Assembly (NCBI GenBank): GCA_021521415.1
Contig: JAIQDT010000225.1
Location: 1,612,001 to 1,676,000 of the forward strand
Direction: 5' to 3'
DNA: 64,000 bases
DNA from: Bidens hawaiensis
Lineage: Eukaryota > Streptophyta > Magnoliopsida > Asterales > Asteraceae
In this document: in pieces, positions 11,746-24,701 of the stretch
Layout: each line of letters opens with the position of its first letter
How positions within the stretch are numbered: position 1 is the first letter of the stretch
Translations under genes and position numbers: made by a program
The notes under the pieces: generated by a model
Database searches by the model: none
Told to the model about the DNA's origin: nothing
What the model saw: the letters and a program-made list of their open reading frames with translations, nothing else

Positions 11746-13660
11746 AGAGGCTCTAACAGGTCATCACCGCTAGTTTTTGATCCAGAGATTGAACAAACTC
11801 TTAGACCAAACCAAGTGTTACTTCGGGTGAACAAACTTCTTTCTCCGACTACATCGAACAACACCATGGATTCACCTGTCCCCACTTCGGGTCAAACATT
11901 GCCAGCCTCACCTCTACCAAATCCACCTCCAACGATTACTACTACCATTCCTACTTCATCGAGTGAAGTAAAACCAACCTGCACAACTGAACCTATGAAC
12001 ACTCAACTCACTTACTCAATATCATCAACATTGCCACCTATTTTCAATATTTTTTCTACTTTTGATGCATCATCATCCCAACATAACCAACAACCAATTT
12101 TTTAGAAACCACAATCTAGCTACCAATATCAACCACCACCTTTCACGCAATATTCAAGAACACAAGGTGATGGTTATGGTGATGGGTTTGACAGGGAGTT
12201 TGAGGGGTATGACGTGGAAGGTTACTACAAGGGGGGGGGGGGGGTGATGGAAGTCAAAGGGTGAATCAAGGAAACTTTGATTATGCTCAAAGGCAAAAAA
12301 ACGGAACCGGTGCAAGAACTCAATAGACAACCGCCACCGGTTGTTCAACAACAAGATCAACCACTACCGGTTGTTCAACAACAACAATTTCCACAACAAG
12401 TTCATCCACAAGGGCAACAACAAATGCCTCAACCACAATTTCAACAATTTGCACCTCCAAGGCCCGTGTATAGGCAAATGGGTGAACCAAGAGTACCAAT
12501 GGGGGTACCAAGAAGGCATGCAAGAGAGATGGTAAGGGGAATTGAAGCTCACTTTCGACCGGTTATCACTAATAATCCATCCCCGGTAGTTATTCCTCAA
12601 AATCAACACGGAAGAACATTTGAGGTGAGAACCAATTCACTCTACAGTTTACCAAAGTATAAGGGTCTAGCAACGGAGGAGCCTTATTTTCACTTGGAGG
12701 TGTATGACTCCATTTGCAACACGATTGGGGGTCAAGGTTTTTCATCGGATGAAGTTAAGTTTGTCTTATTTCAATTTTCTTTGGAAGATAAGGCAAAGAG
12801 ATGGTTTTACATGTTGCCTTCCGCATTCATTTATATTTGGGCCGAGATGCAACAAAGATTCTTGGAAGAATTTTACACGGCTCAAAAGACCAATGATGCA
12901 AGACGATGTTTGAGAATGTTCCAACAACAATCGGGTGAGATGTTCATGAAGCATTTGAGCGATTTAACATGATGATTAAGAATTGTCCTCACCATGGTAT
13001 TGCTCTTTAAGATTTGTTGAATGCTTTTCATGAGGGGTTGAGCATGGAAGATGAGTAGAATTTGAGATCCATTACAAATGTTACATTTGGTACTAATTAT
13101 GAACAAGATAATTGGGCAGTTTTAGAGCAAATGGCGGTCACATCAAAGAGAAAGGCTCAAACCGGAAGAAGAGCAAGGCCGACAATAGGAAGACCACAAG
13201 TACAAGTTGTGGAAGATGGAGGGGTACAAACCACTAATCAAGTAATTGATGTTTGTACGAATTATAATGAGTTGGGTCATGCATCGGATGTGTGTATGGT
13301 GGGACAGGTACAACTAGAGGAGGTGAATGCACTTCAAGGAGGAGGTGGCAGGAATTACAACATGAATTCAAACACTTACCACCCAGGGTTGAGAAATCAT
13401 CCAAACTTTTGCTATGGGAATCCGGCTACTCAATCCAATCCGAATTTCCAATGGAATCAAGGAAATTATGTTCCTCGCCAACAATATAACAATCAAGGGT
13501 TTAAAGGTAAAGGGGTGGTGGTCAAAGTGGTTATTCGGGTCAAAGTTCATCAAGTGGGAATGAAGTTATGGAGATGCTCAAGTTGATGCAACAATACATG
13601 CAAAGGAGAAATCAACTTGATGAAATTTGCATGCAAAAGGATGAGGTCCGTGACAAAACC
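11746..13660 (+). pseudogene. Gag remnant of the Athila/Tat-like element
   Basis: Reading resumes after the Tekay insertion with NTRGSNRSSPLVFDPEIE. The first stretch runs to a TAG at 12103. The next block (12277-12972, 231 aa) is glutamine- and proline-rich and then holds the capsid-like core: LPKYKGLATEEPYFHLEVYD, FSLEDKAKRWFYMLP and a QQRFLEEFY segment. Frame changes lie near a run of 14 Gs (12231-12244) and a run of As at about 12295. A zinc knuckle at about 13252-13294 reads CTNYNELGHASDVC, with Tyr in place of the second Cys. A C-terminal Asn/Gln-rich tail follows. Several stops make it non-functional. Confidence 0.75.
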
Positions 13661-13701
13661 ATTCAATCATTGACCACTAAATAGGTCAACTTGTAACCAA
13701 T

Positions 13702-14631
13702 GTGGCGAATTTGAAGAAAAGCAGCTCGAGCTTAAAGAAGAGGAACAACGTGCATATCAATGCGGTAAGTCTTTTACCTAATTTTGGAATTTTTAGTGTT
13801 CAAGTTGATCAAACACCACAACTTGTTGAGGGGGTGGTGGAGAATATTAGTGATGAGATTGAAAATGTGGTTAATTATGAAACAATTTTTCAAAATAACT
13901 CTGAACTAAAACCGAATGAAACATCTTTTTATGAAAATTTTTCTTGTGATAAATGTTTAAATGACAAATTAACCAAAATAAGGGATGAGGGTGTTGACAA
14001 TAATACTATCCCGAGTAAACTTCAAGACCCAGGAGTGCCCCTTTTATCAATCCAAACTAGTGAATTTAAAACTGATCGGGCACTGCTAGATCTTGGAGAT
14101 TGTGTTAGTATCAAGCCCGATAGTTTATATGATCAGTATGAGTTCGGTCCACTAAAAAAAGTAAACACCACCGTGGTGTTAGCGGATCAAACCCATACAC
14201 TTCCCCTGGGCATGATATATAATGTGATTGTACATTTGGAGAATTTTTGTTACCCAGTTGACTTTCTAGTACTTGATTATGCTAAATATGTAACTGACAC
14301 GTAACCCACAGTCATATTGGGTAGACCCTTCCTTGCTACTTCACTTGCAGTGATTGATTGTGCTAAGGGGACATTGGGAATTAAATTTGGAAATCGTGAT
14401 AAACGGTTATTATTATTTGAAAATACTACTGACCCTCTTGTTGACAAGGAAAGCTTGATGACGGATTTTGTTAACAAGTGTGTATCCTTGAGCAATGATC
14501 ACACGAAAGTGGAGTGTTTTTTGATTGACAAGTCAATTGAGAAGAAAGAAGTTGAGCATCAACAAAGTGAGAAAGTGGCAGAAAAAGGTGGCCGACCAAG
14601 GAAGACGAAAGTGAGACATCACCTAACCTAA
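13702..14631 (+). pseudogene. Aspartic protease of the gag-pro element
   Basis: The frames 13702-14304 and 14317-14631 form one retropepsin-type domain split by a TAA at 14302. The active-site region reads ALLDLGDCVSIKPDSLY; Athila/Tat proteases normally have a DLGAS-type loop, so the Asp is kept but the loop is altered. The flap-like ADQTHTLPLG, then PVDFLVLDY and finally VILGRPFLATSLAVIDC are hallmark blocks of this protease family. The enzyme would process gag. No RT follows, which supports a gag-pro-only design. Confidence 0.75.
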
Positions 14632-14839
14632 ACAATCCAGGGTTGAGAATGGGGATGTTCGGGCCTGACCCTGGTTTGGTTTCCTTAGAAAACAATTTTG
14701 GACTTATTCTTTTTATTCAATCAACCCCGATGTTAAATTGCGAGACGATCCAGCTTAGTAGGTATTTCTTGTAATTGTATTATCGTTTGGAAATTGAGTT
14801 GGGTATTTGGTATGATGTTTATTAGAATGCTGTTAATGA

Positions 14840-14875
<36 letters not shown>

Positions 14876-15226
14876 CTAGAAATTCGATGTTCAAGGTATT
14901 TTGTATTGAAAAAAAAGGAAAATGAAAAAAAGTTAGTTGTGTATGTAGTTGTTATTTTATTTCTTAGGTTTTCTTAGAATTTATGTAATAAGCCGTATCG
15001 AATCGTTGAGCTACTTTCAATATTCCTATTCCGTACCCGAACACTTTACCCCGTTGTTACCCATAATAAGCCCTCTTGATTTGTGTGAGTGTCTATGCAT
15101 TCATTAGGTGGAGGTTCGATAGTTACACAAGCTTAATATAGTAGACTGGCACACGTGCATTTGGTTGGACTAGTACATCATGCTAGCTTTGAGAAAAGTT
15201 ATTGAATGGAAAGTTCAAGAGGGGTG
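14632..15226. other. 3' region of gag-pro element, no gene seen
   Basis: AT-rich sequence after the protease. It contains a (TA)n microsatellite at 14844-14873 and a purine run (14908-14930) that could be the polypurine tract. If so, 14931-15226 would be the start of its 3' LTR, cut by the copia element at 15227. No second LTR copy is in the window to test this. Confidence 0.4.
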
Positions 15227-15544
15227 TGTTGCGTGAAAGAAACCCTAATATTACAAAAAATATTCAAAATAAACCCAAGTGTTAAAACAGGTCTTCGAGT
15301 AAACTTGATCTTTGTCGAGTAGACCTTGTAATCCTGAGTGTGCTCGAGGTAGTTATTCGATTAGACTTTACTTAGAATCCTTTCCAGATGAAAGTATTCT
15401 TCTAAGCAGGCCTTAATCTTCATGATATATCCAAACTTTGCTTGGATATATCCCACAAGCAAACTAGTTCTCCTCAGATCTATTTGAGAAAATAGTATAC
15501 TCTGGTACTGAAACTATGCTCGAGACTAAATCATGCTCGGGTAA

Positions 15545-18155
15545 TGTGACATTCGTCAATTTCAGCTTAACTCCGTTAACTCAACTCCGTTAATTCAAAC
15601 TTAAAGATCATTGAATCTATAACGCACACCTCATTACATTTAAACTAGGGTTTAAATGACGCTTGACACTTACTACATGTGTAGTCTTTCGGGAATTGCA
15701 CCGAAACGCAAACGAGTTGACGCAAACGACTAGTGAATAAGCGAAAAACGTCAAAACAATAATTATGTGATAATTATGTGTTAGACTTTTGTGTTATGTG
15801 ATAACATTGTTATAAACGTTAACTCAATGTGCTAGAACTAGTTAATTAAGCTAGAAAAGTAACATTTGAAAGTTAAGGGTCCAAAGTGTATTATATTATT
15901 ATTAATATTAACCTAAACCCTAAACTCTCTCCTCTCTTTCTCCCAAACCCGACGGCAGCCTCTAGACCCCCCCCCCCCTTGCGACCGGCCCTCATACACA
16001 CACATAATACTTGATTTTGATCTTGTCTTTCACAATTGAAGCATCCTACATCCGTTTCAAGCTATCTTCTACCTTCCTATTGCTTGTGTTGGTGTTTTTG
16101 AAGGTATAATTGTGAACCCTAGGTTGCAAAAATTCTCTTATATTGTGTTCATATGATTTTTGTTTGATGTGATGATGTATTGATGATGATTTGATAACTA
16201 GAATTGATATTATTACATGTTAATGGTTGTGTCTTTGATTTTGAGAACAAATAAAACCCTAACCATGCATGTATGGTGTAATTGATATGCATAGATAGTG
16301 GTTATGGTGTCTAGAGTGTCATATGAACGGATTATGGTCTATAGATGATTAATATGTTGAGTTTTGTTGCAAACAGTTTCTGGACAGATTGTGTTGTTGA
16401 TGTTTAATTGACTGTAACGGGGTGTAAATGTGGAAATTGGTTGAGATAATTGATACTACAGTAAACTAGGTTGAGTCTAGTTTCTAAAGAATGTAAATTT
16501 GCAATTTTTGGACGTGTAAAAGTTAACCTTTATGATTTTACAAAAACGTTGTGCAAAGCTGAGTTGTTAAACCTGCTGTTAGGTTGTTTTGTAAATGTTA
16601 TATCTCATGAACTACGATACCAATTGGGTTGGTTCTACTTCTGGAAGTTGACTTGCTGAGTTAGGAACCTAACCCAAGTGGTCTTGCATTTGTTGGATTT
16701 TTAGTTTAACGGGAATTTCAAATAACATTCTGTTGCGCATGAATTTGACTGTTATGAGTTTGCTGTAATGTTTTGATCATTGTGAGAAACATATGTGGAA
16801 TAAAAATAAAATAAAATATGTTCTGGAAACCTAATACATGTATGCTTTTGTGATGATTTTTGGTAAATTAATTGAGATGCTATGATCGGTGGAATAGACT
16901 AGTTTTACAAGTAGAATTCTGTCATTAAGAAACTAGTTGCTGAATTTTGTAAAAGTTGCATGAAACATGGTAATTGCTAATTAATTGTCGTGTTTTGACC
17001 GAATTGCCCTTGAGGGGAATAATTGCTAATTAATTGTCGTGTTTTGACCAAATTGCCTTTGCGGGGAATAATTGCTAGTTAATTGTTATGTGTTGACCAA
17101 ATTGCCCTCACGGGGAGTAATTGCTAGTGATGTACATTATTAATACATGACACGTAAATAATTGCTCACACATGTAATGTATCACAAATGTACTTGTTAA
17201 AGTCACACACGATTCACAAACGAAACACGAAACATATTGTGTGCATAGGTATTATGTGCCGAGTCTAGAGACTCGATAATAGTTCCGACACTTAGAAAAA
17301 TCTCTTTGTTGTTTTAGAACGCTAGAGAGAGTTTTTCTGTGACGCGCATCCTTCGGTGATTTATTTTGGGAATTCTTCGCAAACAGTGAGTTCACTTACC
17401 CCTCTAAACTATTTTCAAACACTTTTCACTTGGGGAGATAACATACTCCGAAAACGCATTTAAGATTTTGTTAATATAAATTATATATCACTTGTAAAGA
17501 CTAAGTGGCAAACGCAATAACTAAAGTCCTTCATTCACATCGAACCGTTTAGTATTGGATAATAGCGAGTCATTGTTGAGTAGTACTACTGGGTTTGACA
17601 AACCCCACCCAACCCTAAACTCGACTGGAGGTCGAGTGGGTGTAATCTTGGCTAAACACATACCATGGTCGGGATAGACCTGGTGGCAAGGCAAATGATA
17701 AACAGTCAGCTTCGGTGTCGAACACTTAGTGATACTTGTTTTATAGGCTAGCTACCTATAGATATATAATTGACATAACACTATCTGGTAACGCAAAACG
17801 CTGAACGCAAAACGCTGAACGCAAACGCTAAACGCTTTATTTTATATAAACTTGTGAACTCACCAACCTCGTGTTGACACTTTTAGTATGTTATTCTCAG
17901 GTAGCCGAGGCGGGCGCGCGGTATAGGATCATGCATTGTTTGAAAACGCTTTTGTTTATGCAACCTGATTTTAAACTTTAATTATGGGGTTTTGAGTCGT
18001 CCTGCGTGACGCAACTTTTATCTTTTGGTTTTTACGCTTCCGCACTTATTTTCATTTAAACGTTTTTATGGTTTGATAATAACTAATGATTCCGATCCTG
18101 TTAGTTCACACCCTCTGACGGTAAAACTCCGTTAGTGGATTTTGAGGGTGTGACA
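15545..18155 (+). mobile_element. Solo LTR, 2.6 kb, gypsy-like
   Basis: Begins TGTGACATTC and ends GAGGGTGTGACA. It is flanked by the exact 5-bp duplication GGTAA (15540-15544 and 18156-18160), with no internal domain or second LTR, so it is a solo LTR left by LTR-LTR recombination. Orientation is assumed from the TG...CA ends and a transcript-start-like TC-rich zone near 15920-15950. It contains a 13-C run at about 15967 and the tandem repeat at 16971-17120. Confidence 0.85.
16971..17120 (+). repeat. Tandem repeat, about 55 bp x 3, in solo LTR
   Basis: Three diverged copies, each with AATTGCTAATTAATTGT or a close variant followed by TTGACC, AATTGCC and GGGGA. The copies differ by several substitutions. 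Confidence 0.8.
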
Positions 18156-18496
18156 GGTAAATACTTTGAAGGAATTATTTTACTTCCACAAGCATATTTG
18201 AGATCCTCCTTTATTGTATATTTGATCGACCCACCAAGTTTGCTTGAATCTTGGTTTAAGCTCAAACAATCAAATGTTTGCTCATTTGCAAGCCACAAGC
18301 ATATAAAATGACCTTGCTAGATGAAGTGCAGCTTGCTCGAAGCTTAACACTTAGAAGAATTCCTGAAAATAACCTTACTCATATTAGTAAATACCTTGCT
18401 CGAAGTGCCTGAGTTTGCTCGAGTTCCATACTTAGCATTTTTCTGAGAAGGTTGAGAAGATTCCAATGTTCCTTGATAAATACATTAGACCCAACA

Positions 18497-18508
18497 ATCT
18501 CCCCTAGA
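18497..18508 (-). other. Polypurine tract of the minus-strand copia element
   Basis: On the minus strand CTAGGGGAGAT directly precedes the LTR start TGTTGGG, the usual copia arrangement. Confidence 0.8.
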
Positions 18509-18722
18509 TAGGAACAAACTCAGAGGCACCAAAACACATCCGGATTACATACACTTGGTTCAAACTACACAACAGTAAATTACATTACTGAAAGGAAGTT
18601 GATTACATAATCAGAGTTCTGCCTCAAGGGCATTACACATCAAATCAAATTACAAAAACACATGACAAAACAAAGTTACAAGTAATTCAAAGATAGTATT
18701 CTGAGCTTGATTACATGTATCT

Positions 18723-21700
18723 TCATCCTCTTGCTCTCCTTCTCTCATCAAGAATCTTTTCCATTCTCACAGCTGCAGCTCTTTGTTGGAACATGGAAAT
18801 TTCGACATGGAATGGGTGATCTTTTGGTAAGTCCCATTGCTTGATGTCATTCAAATCATCCACATGCAAGTATTCTAACTCAGAGTCATTCTCTATAACT
18901 CCTAGAGCAATCCCATCAGAATTTCTCAAAAGCATATGATCAGTTTCCTTTTCATAGATAATTTGTGCAATTCTTCCATTTCTTTTCTCCTGAGAGCTTG
19001 ATTTCTACATAACCCTTTTCATTCTTATGCACTCTTTCATTGGAGCATATGGGTTGGCAAGCTTCTTTGATTTTTCAAAATAGATAATGGATAGTCTGAT
19101 TTCATTATGTCTCTTTTGTCTCATCTTATTCTCAGCTTATGAATATTCCAATTTTCTTTTCTTTTTTTAGCAAAGGGAATCCAACCCTGTGTTGTTCTTT
19201 GAGGTATTTGGACAATTCATTGTTTTGAGTACTGGCAAAGTTGTTTTTTTTGTTGATAGTCATATAAGTGCAGTTCTGCCAATTCTGTCAATTGTTCTTT
19301 GTTGAAGTCTCTAAAGTCAACCCTGAAGATGACTGTCTTTAATGCACCACTTCTCATGAACACCTTCAAAGTTTTTGTTTTTGAATCATAAAATAATTCT
19401 TTGGGTAAGTCCACATTGGTAGCTGGACGTTGTTCCTTTTGAAACATTGATCTTGTAGTTAGAATTGAAACTCTTGAAGTAGAGGCTCTTGAAGTAAAAG
19501 GTCTAGAAGAATAAGACTTCCTTGAATACCATTTCTTTTCAAATATGCTATGAATCTCTTTCTTACTATTCTTTATCAAGGAAATGTAATCCTCTCCTTC
19601 CTTTGACAAGATCTTAATCATCTCCATATTTCTTTGTCAAGTTCCTATTCTGACTGTTGAATATCTTCCCTTATAATTTTTGTAGATAGAGGTTCAGGAG
19701 GGTTGAGTCTAGCCCTTTCCAATTCTTCATGATATATTTTAGACTCCCTCTCAAATATCTCATTCAGTTGACATTTTGACATATTGTCAAACACATACTT
19801 TGACATCCCTTTTGCCATCATGACTTTTCTCAACAAGTTAATCCTCCCTTATGAATCCCATGGTTCAACATCTTCCTTTTGTTTTGAGGGATCAGAGGAT
19901 TTATGTCTTTTCTAATCTTTGGAGAAAAGTCTGTATCCAACTTCTTTTCATTTTCTTTTGTTGTCAATTTGTTATTTCTTGCGTTGATCTGCTCTCATTT
20001 CTTCATCAACTTTCTTCTGTTTCATAGCTTCTTGATGTACACCTTTCTCATTCATCACTTTTGTCAACCATTCTTCTTGGTTTCTTTAAGAGAAACATTT
20101 TCATTTTCTTTTCTTTCTTTCTTCATTCTTTCTCTCAATTGTTCAGCAACCACCCTTGCATCACTTCCAATCTTTCTTTTAACTGACTATATTTTGCTTC
20201 AATTTCTTGCTTTGTTATAGAATCAACATATTCATATGCATATCCTCTATCAATTAGATATCCAAACTTACCACCAAACACCACCAAACCTTTTTCAGAT
20301 CTCTCCCCCTTTTTTCTAGCTATTCTTTTATTTTTCCTTTTCCTTCATTTCTTGTACTTACCTAGTGGCTTTCTTTCGCTCCTTTTCTTTCACAGCAAGA
20401 TCAAGTTTTGTTCTTTCACTTAGGCTCATTTACTTGACATGTTCAGGAGCATAACTGTGTCTTTTCAACAGTTCAAATTGATGTTCAAGCAGTTTCCTAT
20501 TTTCAATCTTATTCTCCTTCTCTTCTCTACTTTTGTTGTTAAGCAAATAATCAAGATCTTGATCATTTAAATCCTTGATTGCATCAAAAGTCATATCAAT
20601 TTTCTTAAAGCAATGATCCTTAGATATTCTTTCTTGATTTCTTCCATTCTTGCTCTTATGTATTCAAAGTGTTGATGAGTCATATGGATTCAAGGTAAAG
20701 CTTGTCCAACATCTACATCTTTACCAACATCTTGATCATTGTCTTCATCTTCTGTCAAATCATCAAGAGCACCAATTTTAGTCTCATTTTGATCATTCAC
20801 AAACTCATCACCATGTCTAATAATCATTATTGGAATAGAATTTAAAGGTTCTTCTAGTTCTTTCCGTTTATCCATATCATCATCATTCTGTGTTGAGTCT
20901 TTTCTCTTCTCTATATTTAATTCATCAAAATTTTGTCGATTTTCATTTGCCTTATTGATGTCTATTCCCTCAACTTGTTATTTAACACGAGCTTTAGTTT
21001 CTTGATTCTTTTCAAATGATTTTACAACTATCTTGAGTAAATTTTCAAGATGTTTCTTTGATGCTCTTTCTAATTCCTCATCATTTTTCAATTTTAAAAT
21101 ATACTCAAGGATCTCTTGAAGAATATCATCTTCAAATTCTTGATTGGCTTCCTCTCTCAGCCTAGCCTATTCTGAATCTCTATATGCACCATGATTAAAC
21201 TATGGTCATCTGAACCTTTTTCAGACATCATATGGTTTAAAAATTCTCTGTCAAACATCTCACTAAGCAGTTGAACATGTAAAATTTTTGCTGACATCAT
21301 AATCTTCTTTGTCAAAAATATGATCATTTGAGATTGACACATTTCTTTCAATGGGTGCAATTGACTTTCATTCTCAACCACAACTTTGCATTTGATCCTC
21401 CTCCTCTTTTCATCATCAACAATTGGATGAGAAGGTCCAATATCCCTCAATGTTGGAGGTGTAATATTTTTAGTTTCTTCAAACAAATCCTCCACTCCTT
21501 GATCCACTTTATTCACATCAGTTTCATTTACTTTAAGTGGTTTAACAAAGTCAAGATTAAGGTCACCATACAGAATTTCCAAGTTAGTTTCAAGATTTGG
21601 ATCAACATCCACATCACAATTCATAGCATTATCCACATCCTCTTCCACATTTGGATTAACATCCATATCATCATTCAAATTTTCATTAGTCACAATTTCA

Positions 21701-21759
21701 TTCTCTTTAACCACATCATCTTCATTAGAAATGCCATACAAATTTTCAATCAGGTTCAA
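18723..21759 (-). pseudogene. Extra ORF (env-like position) of the truncated copia element, broken
   Basis: A series of minus-strand frames in line: 21759-21157 (200 aa, very acidic, Asp/Asn/Glu-rich with DVDVDPN-type repeats), 20875-20690 (acidic), 19836-19645, 19627-19217 (136 aa) and 18935-18723 (70 aa). Between them stops and frameshifts interrupt a lysine/glutamate-rich, coiled-coil-like region. No database family is recognised with confidence. The position between RNase H and the 3' LTR matches the extra ORF of SIRE-type copia elements. The block LKVFMRSGALKTVIF... followed by FNKEQLTELAELHL is faintly like the FVIKRYDGVQYF / VKDLARLRLI region of the extra ORF at 53832-56800, but this is only a visual match. 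Confidence 0.5.
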
Positions 21760-22468
21760 AGCATTTGATTGTTCAATTTATTCTTTACTCTCCTCAGAAA
21801 TCATATTTTTGAAGCTTACCAAGTCGGAATCGTAAAATATTAGCATAATATTTGGATTGGAAGAGCAACGGTTCAATAGCTAGGGCATTAGCAGTGATAA
21901 TACAATAGTGGAAAGAGGGAAAAGTGTGTGAAAATTTTCTAAGTCCACCTTTTATACTGTACTCTTTGGTTTTGAAAGTTGGCTTTAAATGTATATTGTC
22001 AGTTTGTGCTAGCATACTTCCAAAAACTTTTCAAATTTCAAAACCAAAGTCTGCTCGAGCAAACCATCAAATCAAAGTATGTTTGGATACAAATATGCTC
22101 GAATGCAAGTATAATCGATCATATTAATTGTCTTAGAAATAAACTAAGTAAATTAATGAAAGTAGTATACTCGAGAATACATGGTTACTCAAGAAATTAG
22201 TCACAAGTATGACAACCAAGTGTAAAATATCAAGCACACTACTTTACTCGAGATTAATGAAGTTCTAGATAAAGATAACTTAAAAATATTTCTAAATGTC
22301 AATTCATACACGAAGTAACAAAAACATAACATATTCTTGTAAATCCTAAACTCTACTCGTACATAGACAAGAATAAAACAAATAGGTAAAAATTGAACTT
22401 TGATCGAATATATGATTGGTATACTCGAAGTACAAAGTTTACACGCAAATTGGCAAGTGTACTCGAAA

Positions 22469-24701
22469 TGTAACATCCTACTTTTGGTTATAATAATAAA
22501 ATAAATTTCGTTATTTTATAGTGGATCGTTATTGGTTTAGATAAATAGAATACGAGTTGGGCTAGTGTTGGGTAAATGAATATGGGTTATGGACTTGGGT
22601 TAGGAAAGAAAGAAGGAAAGACCATGGGCTTAAGCCCAAGATCCATAAATATATAAACCCTTAATCTCCATTTAATCCTCATTCACACATATTCCATACA
22701 CCACCTAAAACACACACTTAAGCTTTCTCTCTAGTTCTCTCCTTCTCTATCCGAAACCAAGAAAGAATCCGAGCACCGACCCGAGGTAATGATAGTTTAA
22801 TATTGTGTGAGCTTAATCGTTAGATATAGTCACGAAACGACGAGCTGACACCATTAAACCGTTTAAGTCACGAGATCCGGGTGGAATCGGGTATAAACCG
22901 AACCTATGATGAGCTTAGGGGTCACCCTAGCTCAGATCTGGATCGAACGGGACGAAAAACGGTGAAAAACGAGTTAAAACTCGTTTTTTCCGACGTGTTC
23001 GCGGTTTTCCAGCGGCAGAAAAGTTAATACGAGGTAGAGAATGTAAAGGAATGTTCTGACCTAACCCTAGTTCGTTATGGGAACTTAACGAATTGAAGGG
23101 TGATTCGTTAGTTAATTCGCATAAGGGAGCTCGACGAACTAGCTTTAGTTCGTCTCTGATTCGTTAGGGGAAAGGGGTAACGAATTACCTTTGATTCGTT
23201 ATGACCAGTTCGTATAAGGATCAGTTCGTTAAGGTCCAATTCGCTATATGGACCAGTTCATGAAAGGGTCCAATTCGTCATCAGGACCAGTTCGTTATAA
23301 TGTTTGATTCGTTCAAAGCCAGATTCATTATAATAGTTAATTCGCTATGAACTCCCATTCGTTAAGGACTGAATAACGAATTAGAAGTTTAATAAATGAC
23401 AGAACAGTCCCTGAAATTATATAAGAATGATTTAATTGCAAAGAAGCCCTTGAACTTTTAACTTAGCAAATTTATAATGATTCAAAATTTTAATTGAAAA
23501 TGTGTTACGACGGTTAATGAAAATAAAAATTTTCCAAGCTGACATGGCAGCTCGACCCCAGCCAGGGGCTCTGCCCCTTGGACCCTGCTAGGGGCTGCCG
23601 CCCCCTAGACCCCGCTGCCAGGGGCGCTGCCCCCGGACCCCCGTTCATTGAGGGTAATAATTAAGACTAGAAAGACGATATAAGTAGTGATAGTTAATTA
23701 ATACGTGTAATTATTATACAATTAGTCGTGCACAGCTCAAGAAAGGAATTACCATAAACGGTGAACGTAACTGCATTTATGTGAGTTTCTAGCCCCATTC
23801 CTTATTATGTTTTCGGGGCTGTGTGCATACTCGATGTGATTAGTTAATACACTAATCCTAAGTGATAAGTGTATGCCATATATGTATTATGTGAAATGTA
23901 TGAATGGTTTCTTGCCAGTACATGAACGATTTTCGAAATTGTATGACTGCAAGGAAGTGGTTGATGTTATATGTTTGTTGTAAGATGAAGAATGAATGAT
24001 GTATGTATGTGCGAAACTTACGATTATGTATATAGAAAGTATGTTAAGGAGGTAGGGAAGAAAGGGTACCGGACCCTAATAATATCCGAGGATGGTGGGT
24101 GACCGGACCCTAATAATGTCCAAGGATGGAGGGTACTGGACCCTAATAATATCCGAGGATGGAGGGTACCGGACCCTAATAATAGCCGAGGATGAAGGGT
24201 GACTGGACCCTAATAATATCCGAGGATGGAGGGTACCAGACCCTAATAATATCCGAGGTATGTAAGGCGAATACTCTTTATAACGTAAGGCTAGTTATGA
24301 ATGTATATGAAAGAACGATGGACGGGTTAAGTATGTAATACGTACATACGGGCACGTATATGTGTATGTAAAGTAAGTTATGTGATTAACTAGAACTCAC
24401 TCAGCGTAGTTGACTTTTAGTATGCACGCAAGCAAATAGGTTGAGGTAGCTCGCGTGATTGAAGACACATGGCATGGAATCGAAGATACTGGCATCTCGA
24501 AGAAATGATGTGATGTTTTAAAGACTATGTTTTGTTTTAAATGATTATGAATGTTTTATAAGACAAGATTTGGAGGTTATGTAAGATAATATGGTTGAAG
24601 TTTTATATTCCGCGTAAAGTTTTAATTAACTCTGATTTGTAGAACTGTGTTTATGAGTAAATCCAACACCAAAGTAGGGCTACCGGTAACGGGGCCTTAC
24701 A
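22469..24701 (+). mobile_element. Solo LTR, 2.2 kb, gypsy-like
   Basis: Starts TGTAACATCC and ends GGGGCCTTACA, flanked by the exact 5-bp duplication CGAAA (22464-22468 and 24702-24706). No internal region is present, so it is a solo LTR. It has a TATA-like TATATAAACC at about 22650, a region rich in ATTCGTTA-like words (23080-23370) and the tandem array at 24067-24262. Its family differs from the solo LTR at 15545. Confidence 0.88.
24067..24262 (+). repeat. Tandem repeat, about 34 bp x 6, in solo LTR
   Basis: Six copies of a unit containing GGACCCTAATAATATCCG followed by AGGATGGAGGGT, with small differences (TACC/GACC, ATATCC/ATGTCC/ATAGCC). Confidence 0.9.

Larger units (their letters stand above)
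1..14930 (+). mobile_element. Athila/Tat-like gag-protease-only gypsy element, interrupted
   Basis: This is the outer element of the first nest. Its leader (1-104) and its gag-protease region (11741 onward) are separated by a complete gypsy insertion at 105-11740, flanked by the duplicated target ATACT. The window opens with a purine-rich stretch that resembles what follows the tRNA-Asp-type primer site of Athila/Tat elements, so the 5' LTR probably lies just outside. Gag and aspartic protease remnants follow, but no reverse transcriptase or integrase is seen after the protease ends near 14630, so it looks like a non-autonomous gag-pro element. A purine run near 14908-14930 could be the polypurine tract. 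The 3' LTR was not identified and the right end is approximate. Family assignment is by recall of gag and protease motifs. Confidence 0.6.
15227..18496 (-). repeat. 3' LTR of the minus-strand copia element, split by a solo LTR
   Basis: About 650 bp of LTR in two parts, 15227-15544 and 18161-18496, separated by the solo LTR and its target copy. The minus-strand start is TGTTGGGTC and the inferred end CAACA. The sequence is rich in short motifs of the type TGCTCGAG/TACTCGAA (for example 15343, 15520, 18336, 18398, 18416) that recur in the spacer at 22040-22470 and 24702-24790. Confidence 0.65.

Noticed and set aside
21328..21768. 146-codon plus-strand ORF rich in Ile and His
   Set aside because: It is the antisense shadow of the acidic extra ORF on the minus strand.
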